From contig CM076849.1 in assembly GCA_039519185.1 (NCBI GenBank), positions 108,567,806 through 108,631,805 on the forward strand: 64,000 nucleotides of DNA, read 5' to 3'. Position 1 is the stretch's first letter. Every line of letters starts with the position of its first letter. The stretch comes from Astragalus membranaceus (lineage: Eukaryota > Streptophyta > Magnoliopsida > Fabales > Fabaceae). The notes below the pieces were generated by a model that had not been told where the DNA came from, searched no databases, and worked only from the letters and a program-made list of their open reading frames with translations. Shown here piece by piece: positions 32,048 through 43,270 of this stretch. Position numbers and translations under genes: made by a program.

Positions 32048-33758
32048 TGTTGCCAAGTGGCTTCAGTCTCAAGAGGGGGGGTGAATTGAGATTTAAAAAC
32101 TTTTCAGATCTTTTGAAAACTTTTTCCCCTTTTTCAATGACTTAGATTAATTATCGCGCATGTTAAATGGAAGCGAAGGAATTAGAAATAAGGCAGTAAA
32201 GCACGCACAGATTTATCCTGGTTAGGTCACCTCCCAGTGACCTACGTCCAGTCCTCACACCCTTGTGAGATTTTCCACTAACATAACAAGGCATACGAGT
32301 GCCTTGGAAACCTTTACTGACTCAGGCACTCTTCTCCTAGGATACCCCACCTATGGAGAGCCCTCAAATCTATTACAACAATAACAAGAGATACCCCACC
32401 CCTGTTACAACCAGCTGCCTCAGAAAGATACACCACTTCCTAGTACAAACAGCTACCCTAGAGAGATACCCCACTCCCTAGTACAAATCACAACAATTAA
32501 ACAATAATAAACGTAAAGACAGAAATAACTCTAATGTAGGCAGATAATACAACTTGAAGAACGCAACCCCAACTAACTCTTAGCAAAAGATCAGCTCTAA
32601 CGGACCAGCGGTGCGAGAAGAGCAGAGAATAAAGTGTAAAGAGTTTTTCAAAGATGTGATAGATCGTAAACTTGGGTTGTGCAAAATGAAGACTATGAAG
32701 TGGCTATTTATAGGCTATGAGAAAAAGAAGTTTACGTTAAAATAATGTAGGAATCGATTATATGCTAAAATGTATTGGATCTGGGAATCGATTCTTATGT
32801 ATGACTTCTTTTAAGTGAGAATCGATTTTGCTTTACTTGAGAAAGAGTAACAATCGATTCTTATGATTCAGGAGGGCTAGGAATCGATTATGTAGTTTAA
32901 AGGAAAAGGTTTGAGATCGATTTTCATTTCAATAAGGAAGCAAGGAATCGATTATGTGCTTTAACACAAGTAATGTGCAAATCGATTATGAGCTCAATAA
33001 CAGATTAGGAAATCGATTTTGTGTTTTAAAGAAATACTAGGAATCGATTCTTTACTTTTGAAACATTATAGGAATCGATTCTTATCTTTAGGAGAATAGT
33101 TGGAAATCGATTTCTTCAAATATGGAAACAATATGAATCACTTTGTATGCTTATGAAATCGGTTAGGAGCTTAGCCATATGGAAACAATATGAATCACTT
33201 GTATGCTTCTGAAATCGAATAGGAGCTTAGCCATTGTGTTTGAAAATCGATTTTAGGCTTAGTATAAAATAGTATAAATCGATTCTTCCTTTTTAGAAAT
33301 ACTTAGGAATCGATTTGCATACTTAGTGAAACTAGTATGAATCTATTCTTAGCTTTTCTATTGACCTGAAAATCGATTTTGATATATAGAATAAAATAGA
33401 GAAAATCGATTTTATGCTTTTCAAAAATGCTTCTTGTGTTTACGTGTGCATGCATGCATTTTGAAAACTTGTGTAAGTGTGTGAGACTTTGAGAGACGAG
33501 CTGACCTTCGGAAGAGCTTACACTTTTTCCTTAGACACACCCAAACCCTAAGGACTACCCTTGACTTTGAATCTTCAATTCTTGAGCTTGATTGACTTGG
33601 ATTGTGACTTTAATACTTTGTCACTTTCATCACCTTTGGCGATCAATTTTGGCATTGGCCTTTTTACTATTATCAACTTTGGCTTTTGTCTTTTTCATCA
33701 TCAAAACCTCTTAACTACTTCATCATCAAAACTTCGCCTGCAACACAAGATATCTACA
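32048..33758 (-). repeat. LTR A of the SIRE-like complex (1711 bp)
   Basis: On the plus strand it starts TGTTGCCAAG and ends GATATCTACA. It is flanked by a primer site on the left and a polypurine tract on the right, so it sits between two element bodies. It holds an array of AATCGATT-type palindromes (about 32755-33412), roughly one per 30-45 bp. Compared with LTR B it lacks one 33-bp array unit. Confidence 0.9.
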
Positions 33759-33772
33759 TTCTCCCCCTTTTT
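33759..33772 (-). other. Polypurine tract
   Basis: On the minus strand AAAAAGGGGGAGAA, immediately before the TGTAGATATC start of LTR A; plus-strand DNA synthesis primer of the retroelement. Confidence 0.85.
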
Positions 33773-34973
33773 GATGATGACAAAACTTTGCTCGTCTTCA
33801 AGGTGGGAGGTTAGTTCAAACACATAATGCATATATATGATACTCCCCCTATCATGATGCTCCCCCTGTTTTATTGACTAGATGCATAGTGACAATGCTA
33901 TGACAATTCTATATGCTCATTCTATATGCTTTATGCAACCCTATATTTCTCTCCCCCTTTTTGTCATGATCAAAAGGGTCGACGTAAGATAGAGTTTGCG
34001 AATCGACTGACACAACTATTTGAAGAACCATTGCAGATTTATAAGTGATCATCAAAACCAAAGGAAAATCATTTTTGAAACCATGAAGAGAATATTTCAT
34101 CAAACAGGTAAAAGCTAATCATGAGTCTCAAAAATCTGTGAAGCAGTTGTTTAGCCCTCGCACGTTTCATGCTGCTTAGTTTTTTGAGAGTTGGTGACGG
34201 CAGCCAGAAGGTGGGAAGTAGAGTTTTGGGAAAAATTATTTTAGGTAAACAACGATTGTGAGTATGAATTCTGAAAATTAATACCAGAGCTAGCAATTGA
34301 TTGTGACAGGAGAAAATAGATTTCAAGAAAAGGTGGTACTTCAACTGCTTTAGAAAACGCTTTTGGAGCACACAAATTCACAAGTCACAATTTAAATTCA
34401 CATTTTATAAAATCACTTGAGAAACATTTAATTGAAAAATCATTTGAGGAACCAGGTTTTCTTTTGCAATGGATTTGTGAAAACATCGACTAGCTGATTG
34501 TGACGACTCAACTGACTCAATCATACTGTCGCCTTTCTAACCATAACCTTTAAGAAGGTGATCTATAATTTCTATATGCTTAGTCCTAAAGGGTTGACCA
34601 GAATACTTTTCTTGTTATTCTAACATTGTTCTTTGATGATGCATGAAATAAAAATCAATCATTTATTTTCTCGCATACATGCCAATCATAATGAATGGAT
34701 CGATTATAAGGACTAACCTTCACGAATGTTCTTTCTTCTTACCATAAGATTCAGGAATTACTTTTAGTCACATATTTGACTTAATATACTTTAAGCACAT
34801 TTTTACTAGAGGTGAATAATACTTTATCAATCTAACCTTTACCGGTGATTCTTCCTCTATTTATCACAAGTCACATGACGGCTTTTTCCGGGGGTGAGTG
34901 TTAAGAACTTTATTGCGTCTCCGGTCATGCACTTTGAGTCTTTGCTATCAAGGTATCAATCTGCCCCCATACC
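33773..34973 (-). other. 3' interior of the SIRE-like element, no gene
   Basis: Contains CTCCCCCT-type tracts at 33840-33960 and AT-rich sequence, with no coding sequence I recognise. This is where pol would be expected, so pol has been deleted. Confidence 0.6.
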
Positions 34974-36775
34974 TTGAAGCATACCTGCAATGATTTAAAA
35001 CAGGATTCTAGGTACCCAAATCTCTTTGGGTCCTTGTGGGTTAGTGTTTGGTATGGTTCCTTTGGGAACCCACACCTTTTTCATATTTTGTTTACCTCTT
35101 GCCCTGCAAACAGAAGTTGTATGTCCAGGTTTACCACAATAATAACATCTAATATAAGGTCTAGTGGAAAACTTAGGTCTATGATGCATATTGCTTCTCA
35201 CAAAATTATTTCTCGGAATCCTAGGATGTACATGTTGTAATTTGGACATTTTGCCTATTGTACATTCAAGCTCATTGATTTTCTTTTCATGTTCTATACA
35301 CTTATCACATACATAATTTTCCTTGAAATAGACAAGATCATCATTTTCTTTTCTAAGCTCTAATTTTTCCTTAGTTAAAGCATTAACTTCATTTTGAAGG
35401 TTAGCAATGATTTTCGTTACACTTATCACATACATAATTTTCCTTGAAATAGACAAGATCATCATTTTCTTTTCTAAGCTCTAATTTTTCCTTAGTTAAA
35501 GCATTAACTTCATTTTGAAGGTTAGCAATGATTTTCGTTGATTTACTTAATGCCTTAGCTAGTTTAAGTGAATTATCATGCAATTCAACAAATGCTTCAT
35601 GCAGTTCATCATATGCATCTTGTAAAGAATCAGAGTTAGAGCTTTCCTCATTTTCGGATTCACCTTCACTTTCGTGGTTGGCCATAAGAGCAACATGAGC
35701 TTCTTCGCTTTCTGAGCTATCTGAACTGCTTGTGTCATTGTCTTCCCATGCTACGTAGGCTTTCCTTCTTTCGTTTTCTTTGAATGTCTTCTTTTTGAAT
35801 TTGGATCCCTTTTTCTGTAGATTAGGGCATTCCATCTTCATATGCCCGGGTTTCCACATTCATAGGAAATAAGAGGACCGGATGAGCTTTCTTTCCTTTT
35901 GGTGTTGAAGTTCCTTTTAGAGTAGTTTTTCCGTTTCATAAACCGTTTGAACCCTCTAACCATAAGAGCCATGCTTTCCTCATTTTCATCATCCTCATTT
36001 TCTGAATCTTCGCTTTCACAAAGTTGATTTGAGCTAGATACTTTCAGTGCCAAGCTTTTATTTTTCTTATCATTATTTTCATGCTCAGCCAGCCGGGTGA
36101 GCTCTAGTTCATGCTCTTGGAGTTTACCAAATAGAGTAGCAAGAGTCATAGTAGCCAAATTTCTTGATTCAGCTATAGCAGTAACCTTGGGTTGCCATTC
36201 TCTATTCAGACATCTCAAAACTTTGTTGATTAGATCCTCTGCAGGGAATGACTTTCCCAACAAGCTTAACTGATTCACTATGTGAGTGAATCTTTTCTGC
36301 ATCTCTGGTATTGTTTCACCAGTATTCATTCTAAACAATTCGTACTCTCTGGTAAGAGTATTTGTTCTTTCCCTTTTCACTTCACTTGTACCCTCATGAG
36401 TAACTTGGAGATTATCCCACATTTCTTGGGCGGATTTACAGTTTGAAACTCGAAAAAATTCATCAGCACTTAAAGCAGAAGTAATAATATTTTTAGCACG
36501 TAAATTATGTTGCACTTTTATTTTCTCATCATCAGACCATTCATTTCTACTTTTTATTGTAAGAATACCATCTACTATGTGTGTGGGGACGAAAGGTCAT
36601 TTTTCCACAGCATCCCAAACATCTAAGTCTACCCCTTCAATAAAGATTCTCATTCTTTCTTTCCAAGATGCGTAATCTTTTCCGTTGAATCCCGGAGGAC
36701 GGGTAAGAGAAGCACCCTCTTGCGTAGACCAACCTGAAGTCATTACTCTTGAAGCTGCTAGGCCCTTTATACAAG
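34974..36775 (-). pseudogene. SIRE-like copia gag, broken
   Basis: Minus-strand gag with UBN2-type core: CKSAQEMWDNLQVTHEGTSE, TREYELFRMNTGETIPEMQK, LSLLGKSFPAEDLINKVLR and PKVTAIAESRNLATMTLATL. Next come an acidic linker, a zinc knuckle (KPGHMKMECP; its first Cys pair is in another frame after a 1-base change near 35845), a Glu/Ser-rich predicted coiled coil, and a second knuckle CYYCGKPGHTTSVC. Three lesions are visible: an in-frame TGA at about 36594, the frameshift in the first knuckle, and a 121-bp tandem duplication (35298-35539). The duplication repeats ALTKEKLELRKENDDLVYF out of frame. In the family, Gag packages the RNA into virus-like particles; this copy cannot make intact Gag. Confidence 0.85.
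35298..35539. repeat. Perfect 121-bp tandem duplication in gag
   Basis: Copies at 35298-35418 and 35419-35539 appear identical. Since 121 is not a multiple of three, it shifts the reading frame. The perfect identity points to a recent event. Confidence 0.9.
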
Positions 36776-36781
36776 AGTCTA

Positions 36782-36793
36782 GCTCTGATACCA
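36782..36793 (-). other. Primer binding site, initiator tRNA-Met type
   Basis: TGGTATCAGAGC on the minus strand, two bases from LTR B. A second copy lies at 32034-32045 next to LTR A. Confidence 0.9.
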
Positions 36794-36795
36794 CT

Positions 36796-38538
36796 TGTTG
36801 CCAAGTGGCTTCAGTCTCAAGAAGGGGGTGAATTGAGATTTAAAAACTTTTCAGATCTTTTGAAAACTTTTTCCCCTTTTTCAATGACTTAGATTAATTA
36901 TCGCGCAGGTTAAATGGAAGCGAAGGAATTAGAAATAAGGCAGTAAAGCACGCAGAGATTTATCCTGGTTCGGCCACCTCCCAATGACCTACGTCCAGTC
37001 CTCACACCCTTGTGAGATTTTCCACTAACATAACAAGGCTTACGGGTGCCTTGGAAACCTTTACAGACTCAGGCACTCTCCTCCTAGGATACCCCACCTA
37101 TGGAGAGCCCTCAAATCTATTACAACAATAACAAGAGATACCCCACCCCTGTTACAACCAGATGCCCCAGAAAGATACCCCACTTCCTAATACAAACAGC
37201 TACCCTAGAGAGATACCCCACTCCCTAGTACAAATCACAACAATTAAACAATAACAAACGTAAAGACAGAAATACCTCTAATGTAGGCAGATAATACAAC
37301 TTGAAGAACGCAACCCCAACTAACTCTTAGCAAAAGATCAGCTCTAACGGACCAGCGGTGCGAGAAGAGCAGAGAATAAAGTGTAAAGAGTTTTTCAAAG
37401 ATGTGATAGATCGTAAACTTGGGTTGTGCAAAATGAAGACTATGAAGTGGCTATTTATAGGCTATGAGAAAAAGAAGTTTACGTTAAAATAATGTAGGAA
37501 TCGATTATATGCTAAAATGTATTGGATCTGGGAATCGATTCTTATGTATGACTTCTTTTAAGTGAGAATCGATTTTGCTTTACTTGAGAAAGAGTAACAA
37601 TCGATTCTTATGATTCAGGAGGGATGGGAATCGATTATGTAGTTTAAAGGAAAAGGTTTGAGATCGATTTTCATTTAAATAAGGAAGCAAGGAATCGATT
37701 ATGTGCTTTAACACAAGTAATGTGCAAATCGATTATGTGCTTGAAATAAATGAGATGCAAATCGATTATGTGCTCAATAACAGATTAGGAAATCGATTTT
37801 GTGCTTTAGAGAAATACTAGGAATCGATTCTTTACTTTTGAAACATTATAGGAATCGATTCTTATCTTTCGGAGAATAGTTGGAAATCGATTTCTTCAAA
37901 TATGGAAACAATATGAATCAGTTTGTATGCTTATGAAATCGGTTAGGAGCTTAGCCATATGGAAACAATATGAATCACTTGTATGCTTATGAAATCGATT
38001 AGGAGCTTAGCCATTGTGTTTGAAAATCGATTTTAGGCTTAGTATAAAAAAGTATAAATCGATTCTTCCTTTTTAGAACTACTTAGGAATCGATTTGCAT
38101 ACTTAGTGAAACTAGTATGAATCGATTCTTAGCTTTTCTATTGACCTGAAAATTGATTTTGATATATAGAATAAAATAGAGAAAATCGATTTTATGCTTT
38201 TCAAAAATGCTTCTTGTGTTTACGTGTGCATGCATGCATTTTGAAAACTTGTGTGAGTGTGTGAGACTTTGAGAGACGAGCTGACCTTCGGAAGAGCTTA
38301 CACTTTTTCCTAAGACACACTCAAACCCTAAGGACTACCCTTGACTTTGAATCTTCAATTCTTGAGCTTGATTGACTTGGATTGTGACTTTAATACTTTG
38401 TCACTTTCATCACCTTTGGCCATCAACTTTGGCATTGGCCTTTTTACTATTATCAACTTTGGCTTTTGTCTTTTTCATCATCAAAACCTCTTAACCACTC
38501 CATCATCAAAACTTAGCCTGCAACACAAGATATCTACA
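36796..38538 (-). repeat. LTR B of the SIRE-like complex (1743 bp)
   Basis: Same ends as LTR A (TGTTGCC...ATCTACA in plus orientation). It is 32 bp longer, explained by one additional 33-bp AATCGATT unit near 37738-37770 and a one-base difference in a G run near its start. The palindrome array spans about 37497-38192. Confidence 0.9.
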
Positions 38539-39853
38539 AAGAAGCCATGTTTAGAAGATACATCAAGGGCATAAAGGTACATTCATGTCACCAGACCAAA
38601 TCTTCATAAACTACACACACATTAACTTAGTCAATGCTCAGAAGATTGGTGTTCATGCTATTGAAGTTATCATTCAAGTATTTGAAGAAGTTCCGAAGCT
38701 GCGGTGTTCAGAAGCCTTTCTGCCCAGAAGCTTCCAACGGAAACCTGTTGTGTCAGTGTACGGCTCTGTATGGACGCAGAAAGTAAACCCGGTTTACTTC
38801 ATAAGCCTTCAACGAATTGTTCAAGTCTTGGGAAAGGATTTACAACAGACCTATATGGGAATATTATTCTGAGTATGTAATAGCATAGGAAAGTATAGAA
38901 TGATATACATCAAGAAATCATCCAAGCTAGGACAGTTCCCAATCAGAACACAAACACATTCTCATTTGTTTATCTTCTTAACAAGGCATTGGTTGCCAGA
39001 TTGTTAATGAAGATGCCTAAGTAGGTCTTAAGGGTTAGATACCTTCTAAAAGATAAGAATTGGTTGTATGGTTAGGGAAGAGGGCTAAGAAGTTTTTCTT
39101 AGAGGTTTAACTTGCTAGAACTTGGAAAACACTAGTGTGACAATTGATAGAGCTATGGAAGAAAACTATAAGAGTTGTAGCCGGTGATTGTCTTGTAAAC
39201 TATTTGGAAAATAGTGGAAAATCTCATTGGGTTTGAGGATTGGATGTAGTAGTCCTTGTTATTTGGGTGAACCACCATAAACTCTCGTGTGTCCTTTACT
39301 GCTTTCCTACAGAGTTTGCTTCAACTATCAACCTGTGCTTAAAGAAAACCCCCTTTCACTCTTTTGTAGAAATGATTCTACAGTCTCACATCAAGAAAAA
39401 TTGAGCTATCTTCTAAACACCTAACAGTCAATTAATTCTCAAATACCAATACAATACAATACAACACCATCACATGTGTGAGAAGCCTGAAACACCTACT
39501 CAATACCTTCTCACATTCCTTATCCTTTGTGTGAGAATAACAAACGCTCACATTCAAATATCCTATCCTTCTTACACAACCTTGAAACTAAGAAGATGTT
39601 CTATCATCTATATGTATCCTCATCATCTTCTTAGCAACTTGACCTACATTACCAATCTTCACCAACGTGCATTCTACTGAATGATAAACTCAGAAGATAC
39701 AGATCATCTTCTGACCATGCTCATTAATTGCTCTTAAGTATACAAGAATTATCATCTTACTTAAGAGGATTGGTTGATCAGTTTCAAAAGTTTAAAAGGG
39801 TCACAATTCAAACCCCCATTTCTTGTGACTCCAGTTGACTTTAATTCACTTCA
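38539..39853 (+). repeat. Older Ty1/copia LTR (right part), followed by a tRNA-Met primer site
   Basis: No gene. The block ends ...CACTTCA and is followed by TTGGTATCAGG (39855-39865), a copia primer site in plus orientation. The AGAAG-rich text resembles the flank at 31170-31698, so the SIRE-like complex probably inserted into this LTR. I find no target duplication because the left side of the complex is truncated. Confidence 0.5.
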
Positions 39854-39997
39854 ATTGGTATCAGGCATCAGGCTCATGAAGTGAAACACACTTAACAGTG
39901 TGAAAAGAAAGTAATTCTGGATAAGGTGACGATCAACCAAATGTGAAAAATCGCTTAGAAGGCTGCTCTCAGAAGATTCCATGCCTCTCAGTATGGA

Positions 39998-40185
39998 AAT
40001 GTCATACAAGTCATTTATAAAAGGCTAATGTCATACAAGTCGTTTATAAAAGGATAATGTCATGCAAGTATGTAGGGAATTTGTGCCATTTATAAAAGGC
40101 TAATGTCATTAACTACAAGTCATAAGAGGCTAATGTCATCAAAACCAAACCTAACTAGTCATTTACATACATACTTAACTACAAG
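39998..40185. repeat. Minisatellite-like repeats, unit about 28 bp
   Basis: Repeats of the form AAAAGGCTAATGTCATACAAG with TCATTTAT spacers, four to five imperfect units. The next stretch to 40560 is AT-rich with no recognisable gene. Confidence 0.6.
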
Positions 40186-40564
40186 TCATAAAAGGTAACG
40201 ACATACAAAAAACCAAACCAAACTAGACGTGGCAACTAGAACTAATGTGCTTGCGAATTGCGATTTTGATTTAGAATGCTTCATGGGTTCCTGGGTTACA
40301 GTGTCCTTCCTCTTCGATTTGAGAGAGTTAGGGTTCTCTCTCACTGTTCTCTCATGATTTCCAGAAACGTGAAGGTGTGTAGCAATGTGTTTTGAAGAGA
40401 GAAAATCCAGCAACGTGTTTTGATGTTTTTGTTTTTTTTTAAAATATAAAAATAATTTAAATATGTTTTTTAAAAAAGAAATGAGGTGGCATGGCAATAA
40501 TAGTCATGTCAATTAAAATGTTGACAGATCAGCAACTGAGAGTTGAAAATTCCAATTTGGTCAA

Positions 40565-41208
40565 TGTAACAGCCCAGGTCCACCGCAGCGGCCACCCCGG
40601 TCCCACTGTTACCTCACGGTCTTCTCTACCCCTCTTGTAGAATTTTTGCCTTCCGTGGGAATCGAACCTTGCACCTGAGGCATAAGTGCAAGTTAAACCC
40701 CCTTCCCACTACCAATTGAGCGCGCGCTCAATTGCTAGTGGGAAGGGGGTTTAACTTGCACTTATGCCTCAGGTGCAAGGTTCGATTCCCACGGAAGGCA
40801 AAAATTCTACAAGAGGGGTAGAGAAGACCGTGAGGTAACAGTGGGACCGGGGTGGCCGCTGCGGTGGACCTGGGCTGTTACATAAAAAGATGTAACAGCC
40901 CAGGTCCACCGCAGCGGCCACCCCGGTCCCACTGTTACCTCACGGTCTTCTCTACCCCTCTTGTAGAATTTTTGCCTTCCGTGGGAATCGAACCTTGCAC
41001 CTGAGGCATAAGTGCAAGTTAAACCCCCTTCCCACTACCAATTAAGCGCGCGCTCAATTGGTAGTGGGAAGGGGGTTTAACTTGCACTTATGCCTCAGGT
41101 GCAAGGTTCGATTCCCACGGAAGGCAAAAATTCTACAAGAGGGGTAGAAAAGATCGTGAGGTAACAGTGGGACCGGGGTGGCCGCTGCGGTGGACCTGGG
41201 CTGTTACA
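40565..41208. mobile_element. Double palindromic (foldback) element with tRNA-like Pol III boxes
   Basis: Two consecutive units (40565-40881 and 40892-41208), each a nearly perfect inverted repeat of about 159-bp arms, start TGTAACAGCC and end GGCTGTTACA. The whole is flanked by the 5-bp duplication GTCAA (40560-40564, 41209-41213). Each arm carries GCTCAATTGGTAG (A-box-like), an inverted pair TTGCAC/GTGCAA, and GGTTCGATTCC (perfect B-box). Unit 1 has one arm mismatch (40714 region) and unit 2 has few. A short AT spacer separates the units. The TG...CA ends and 5-bp duplication are integrase-like, while the boxes are SINE/tRNA-like. I recognise no family with this architecture. No coding capacity is apparent. 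Confidence 0.85.
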
Positions 41209-41531
41209 GTCAACATTGCATAAATTTGGAAAATTGGGAGATCAAAATCGCTCAAAAAAAAATAAGGGGATCAAAATTGCACATTTAGTAAAATAGGGGG
41301 GACCAAAAGTGCATTTAAGCCTTTTTTTTAAACAAATAAACTGATTTTATTAAAAAGAAAAAAGAAAAGAAGACAAAAAAGAGGCCAAGGGGGGACTAGA
41401 CCAAAACCCAAGGCAAGAAAGAAACAAAAGGCAAAGCAGCAATATGGAGTCCTAAGCTAAAGACCCCCTAAAACAAACCAGCAAAACGAAAATTAAAAAG
41501 ATAAGAAAAGGAGCTAAAAAACAAAATCATA

Positions 41532-42443
41532 TCAAAAGGAATCAGAGACAAAATTTGACTTTGAACGAGTATTGTATCCAACGACCAATTTCTTGTTTTG
41601 CCTCGATTTCTTCTTTTGGGTCTTGGACACAACCGGTTCAAAGTAATCATACCGCGCATCTGTCTCATGGGAATCAGAAGTCACAGGATCACCAACATCA
41701 TCTGACATCTCACCCCAAAGCCTTCCTACAATTCTCGTGTCAGATGATACTACTGGATTAGAAGTAGCACTAGACTCTGAGGCTTTTTTTGCCTTGGATA
41801 AAGACGGTTTGAAAATAATATTATGCGCCACAGATTCTTGAGAATTAGAGTCAACCTCAGCACCTGAAACATCCCCCCAAAGCTTCCCTAAAATTCTCAT
41901 GTCAGATGCTACCACTGGGTTAGGAGTAGCATCAGGCATTGAGACATTTAGCGAATCAAGCCTTGTTGTGGGAGATTGGGTGGAGGAAAAATCTACATCC
42001 TACAACTTCAGAGTCGAAGATTTAATTGATGAAGAACGAACCACCAACACCCCTAAAGTATCGGTATTCACAAGAGAACTTCGAACAAAGTTAGTTTTCT
42101 CAGAAGAGATTTCACAATGGGGAGCCAACAAAGGCGAAGATTCCTTTTGCGTACCATTACCTTCAGTAGGAATATTGGTTGCTACACCAAGAAGAGTGTT
42201 AGGGCTCCCTGCCATCTCCTCAGGAGATATAACAATGTTATTAATACCCTTGAAGCGATTATGATCATTATCTTCCTCTACCGATACAATCATACTATTA
42301 CCTTCTATTTTGGATGGACCAACGTCCAATATATACACATTCTCAACATATTTTTCCAGGACAGTTGGCTCCCCTTTATCGTTCTTTGGCATATGCTGGA
42401 TAATAGGTTTAAAAGGGACATGATTCACCTTTCTATGTTTCAC
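41532..42443 (-). pseudogene. LINE ORF1 C-terminal region with a repeated ~48-residue unit
   Basis: Continuation of ORF1. The segment 41532-41939 contains two related units: NPVVASDMRILGKLWGDV with a following acidic stretch, and NPVVSSDTRIVGRLWGEM with a similar one, then a basic end (KKKSRQNKKLVVGYNTRSK). Such LWG-repeats and a basic tail are common at the ends of plant LINE ORF1 proteins, which bind RNA. The upstream frame 42000-42443 joins it by a frameshift near 41970. Confidence 0.65.
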
Positions 42444-43270
42444 CTGAAAACCTTTAGTTTCTCCGCATCAAGGGAGTGCTTACAGTTTTGGAGAGAATGT
42501 CCAATACATTGACAGAATTTGCAAAACAAAGGCACGCGCTCGTATTCCACTCTGATGATAAAAGCGTAACCCTCTCTTTCTACAAACAATTGTTCATGCA
42601 ACTTAAAAGTTAAATCAACATCAATAAGGACTCTAGCAAAGTGACCAAAAGTCTGTTTCATAGTGGCATCATCCAAAGCAATAGGAACCCCTAGTCTACT
42701 ACTAATCTCAAAAAGAATTTTTGGCCTCCAATATTCACGGGAAAGACCATGAAGTCTGACCCAACATTGAGCATTAGTTTGTTTTGCAGAAAAAGGGTCA
42801 AAATTAGGTTTCCAAGCAAACAAAAGCAAAACACCTGGATTCAAATTACGAGAACCAAGCGACCATGCTCATTTCAGATCATTAAAAGAGGCAAAAGAAA
42901 ACTCAAAGAATCCCTTACCAAGAGAAACCAGAGACCAGTCAGAAGAAATACTCCACAGATTAAAGAGTTTATCTTTCAGTTCCTTAATCTGATAAGGTTT
43001 AACCCCCTTGGACAAAATGATTCTTCCATATAAAATATTTACACATTCAGTAATACTATCCTGATATTCATCTTCAGAGATTTTAATAGCAAGAACAACC
43101 CCTTTTAGGCAAGGTTTCGGTAAATGACTAACATGATTGTCAAAAAAGGCCAAGCCATAGGAATTTTTTGAAGCATCTACAAAAGATTTTCCAGATTTAA
43201 AATCAGATGATTCTGACTTACCAATGAGCACCTCAGAAAATGATTTCACGCCACCTGTAGAAATAGGCAC
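42440..43270 (-). pseudogene. LINE ORF1 core: DUF4283 and CCHC knuckle
   Basis: The DUF4283 blocks read FFEFSFASFNDLK, then (after an in-frame TGA at about 42867) LLLFAWKPNFDPF, AQCWVRLHGLSREYWRPKIL and GVPIALDDATMKQTFGHFAR. A knuckle CKFCQCIGHSLQNC with CX2CX4HX4C spacing follows. Plant LINE ORF1 proteins of this type act as RNA chaperones in the retrotransposition particle. The amino region (43270 upwards) is broken by a stop and frame changes before the MAGISDLLQ start at 43648. Confidence 0.8.

Larger units (their letters stand above)
31699..38538 (-). mobile_element. SIRE-like Ty1/copia tandem complex: LTR-gag-LTR-partial gag, no pol
   Basis: On the minus strand the order is LTR B (38538-36796), primer site, gag (36775-34974), 3' interior, polypurine tract (33772-33759), LTR A (33758-32048), a second primer site, then a second gag start truncated at 31699. 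The two LTR-primer-gag blocks are nearly identical. Such LTR-body-LTR-body arrays arise by unequal recombination. Both primer sites are TGGTATCAGAGC, complementary to initiator tRNA-Met. Protease, integrase and reverse transcriptase are absent. The gag style (UBN2 region, zinc knuckles, long Glu/Ser coiled-coil tail) suggests the SIRE/Maximus lineage, an inference. The complex lies in an older copia LTR. Confidence 0.82.

Noticed and set aside
32755..33412. CRISPR-like array of spaced repeats
   Set aside because: The repeat core is only 8 bp and palindromic, spacing varies, and it lies inside a plant LTR with a second copy in the sister LTR.
38585..38872. 95-codon plus-strand ORF
   Set aside because: Lies inside the older copia LTR ahead of its primer site; no domain, so taken as LTR sequence.
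40565..41208. Cassandra-type TRIM with 5S rRNA in the LTR
   Set aside because: The internal boxes match tRNA A and B boxes, and I see no 5S rRNA sequence; the palindromic arms are also unlike Cassandra.
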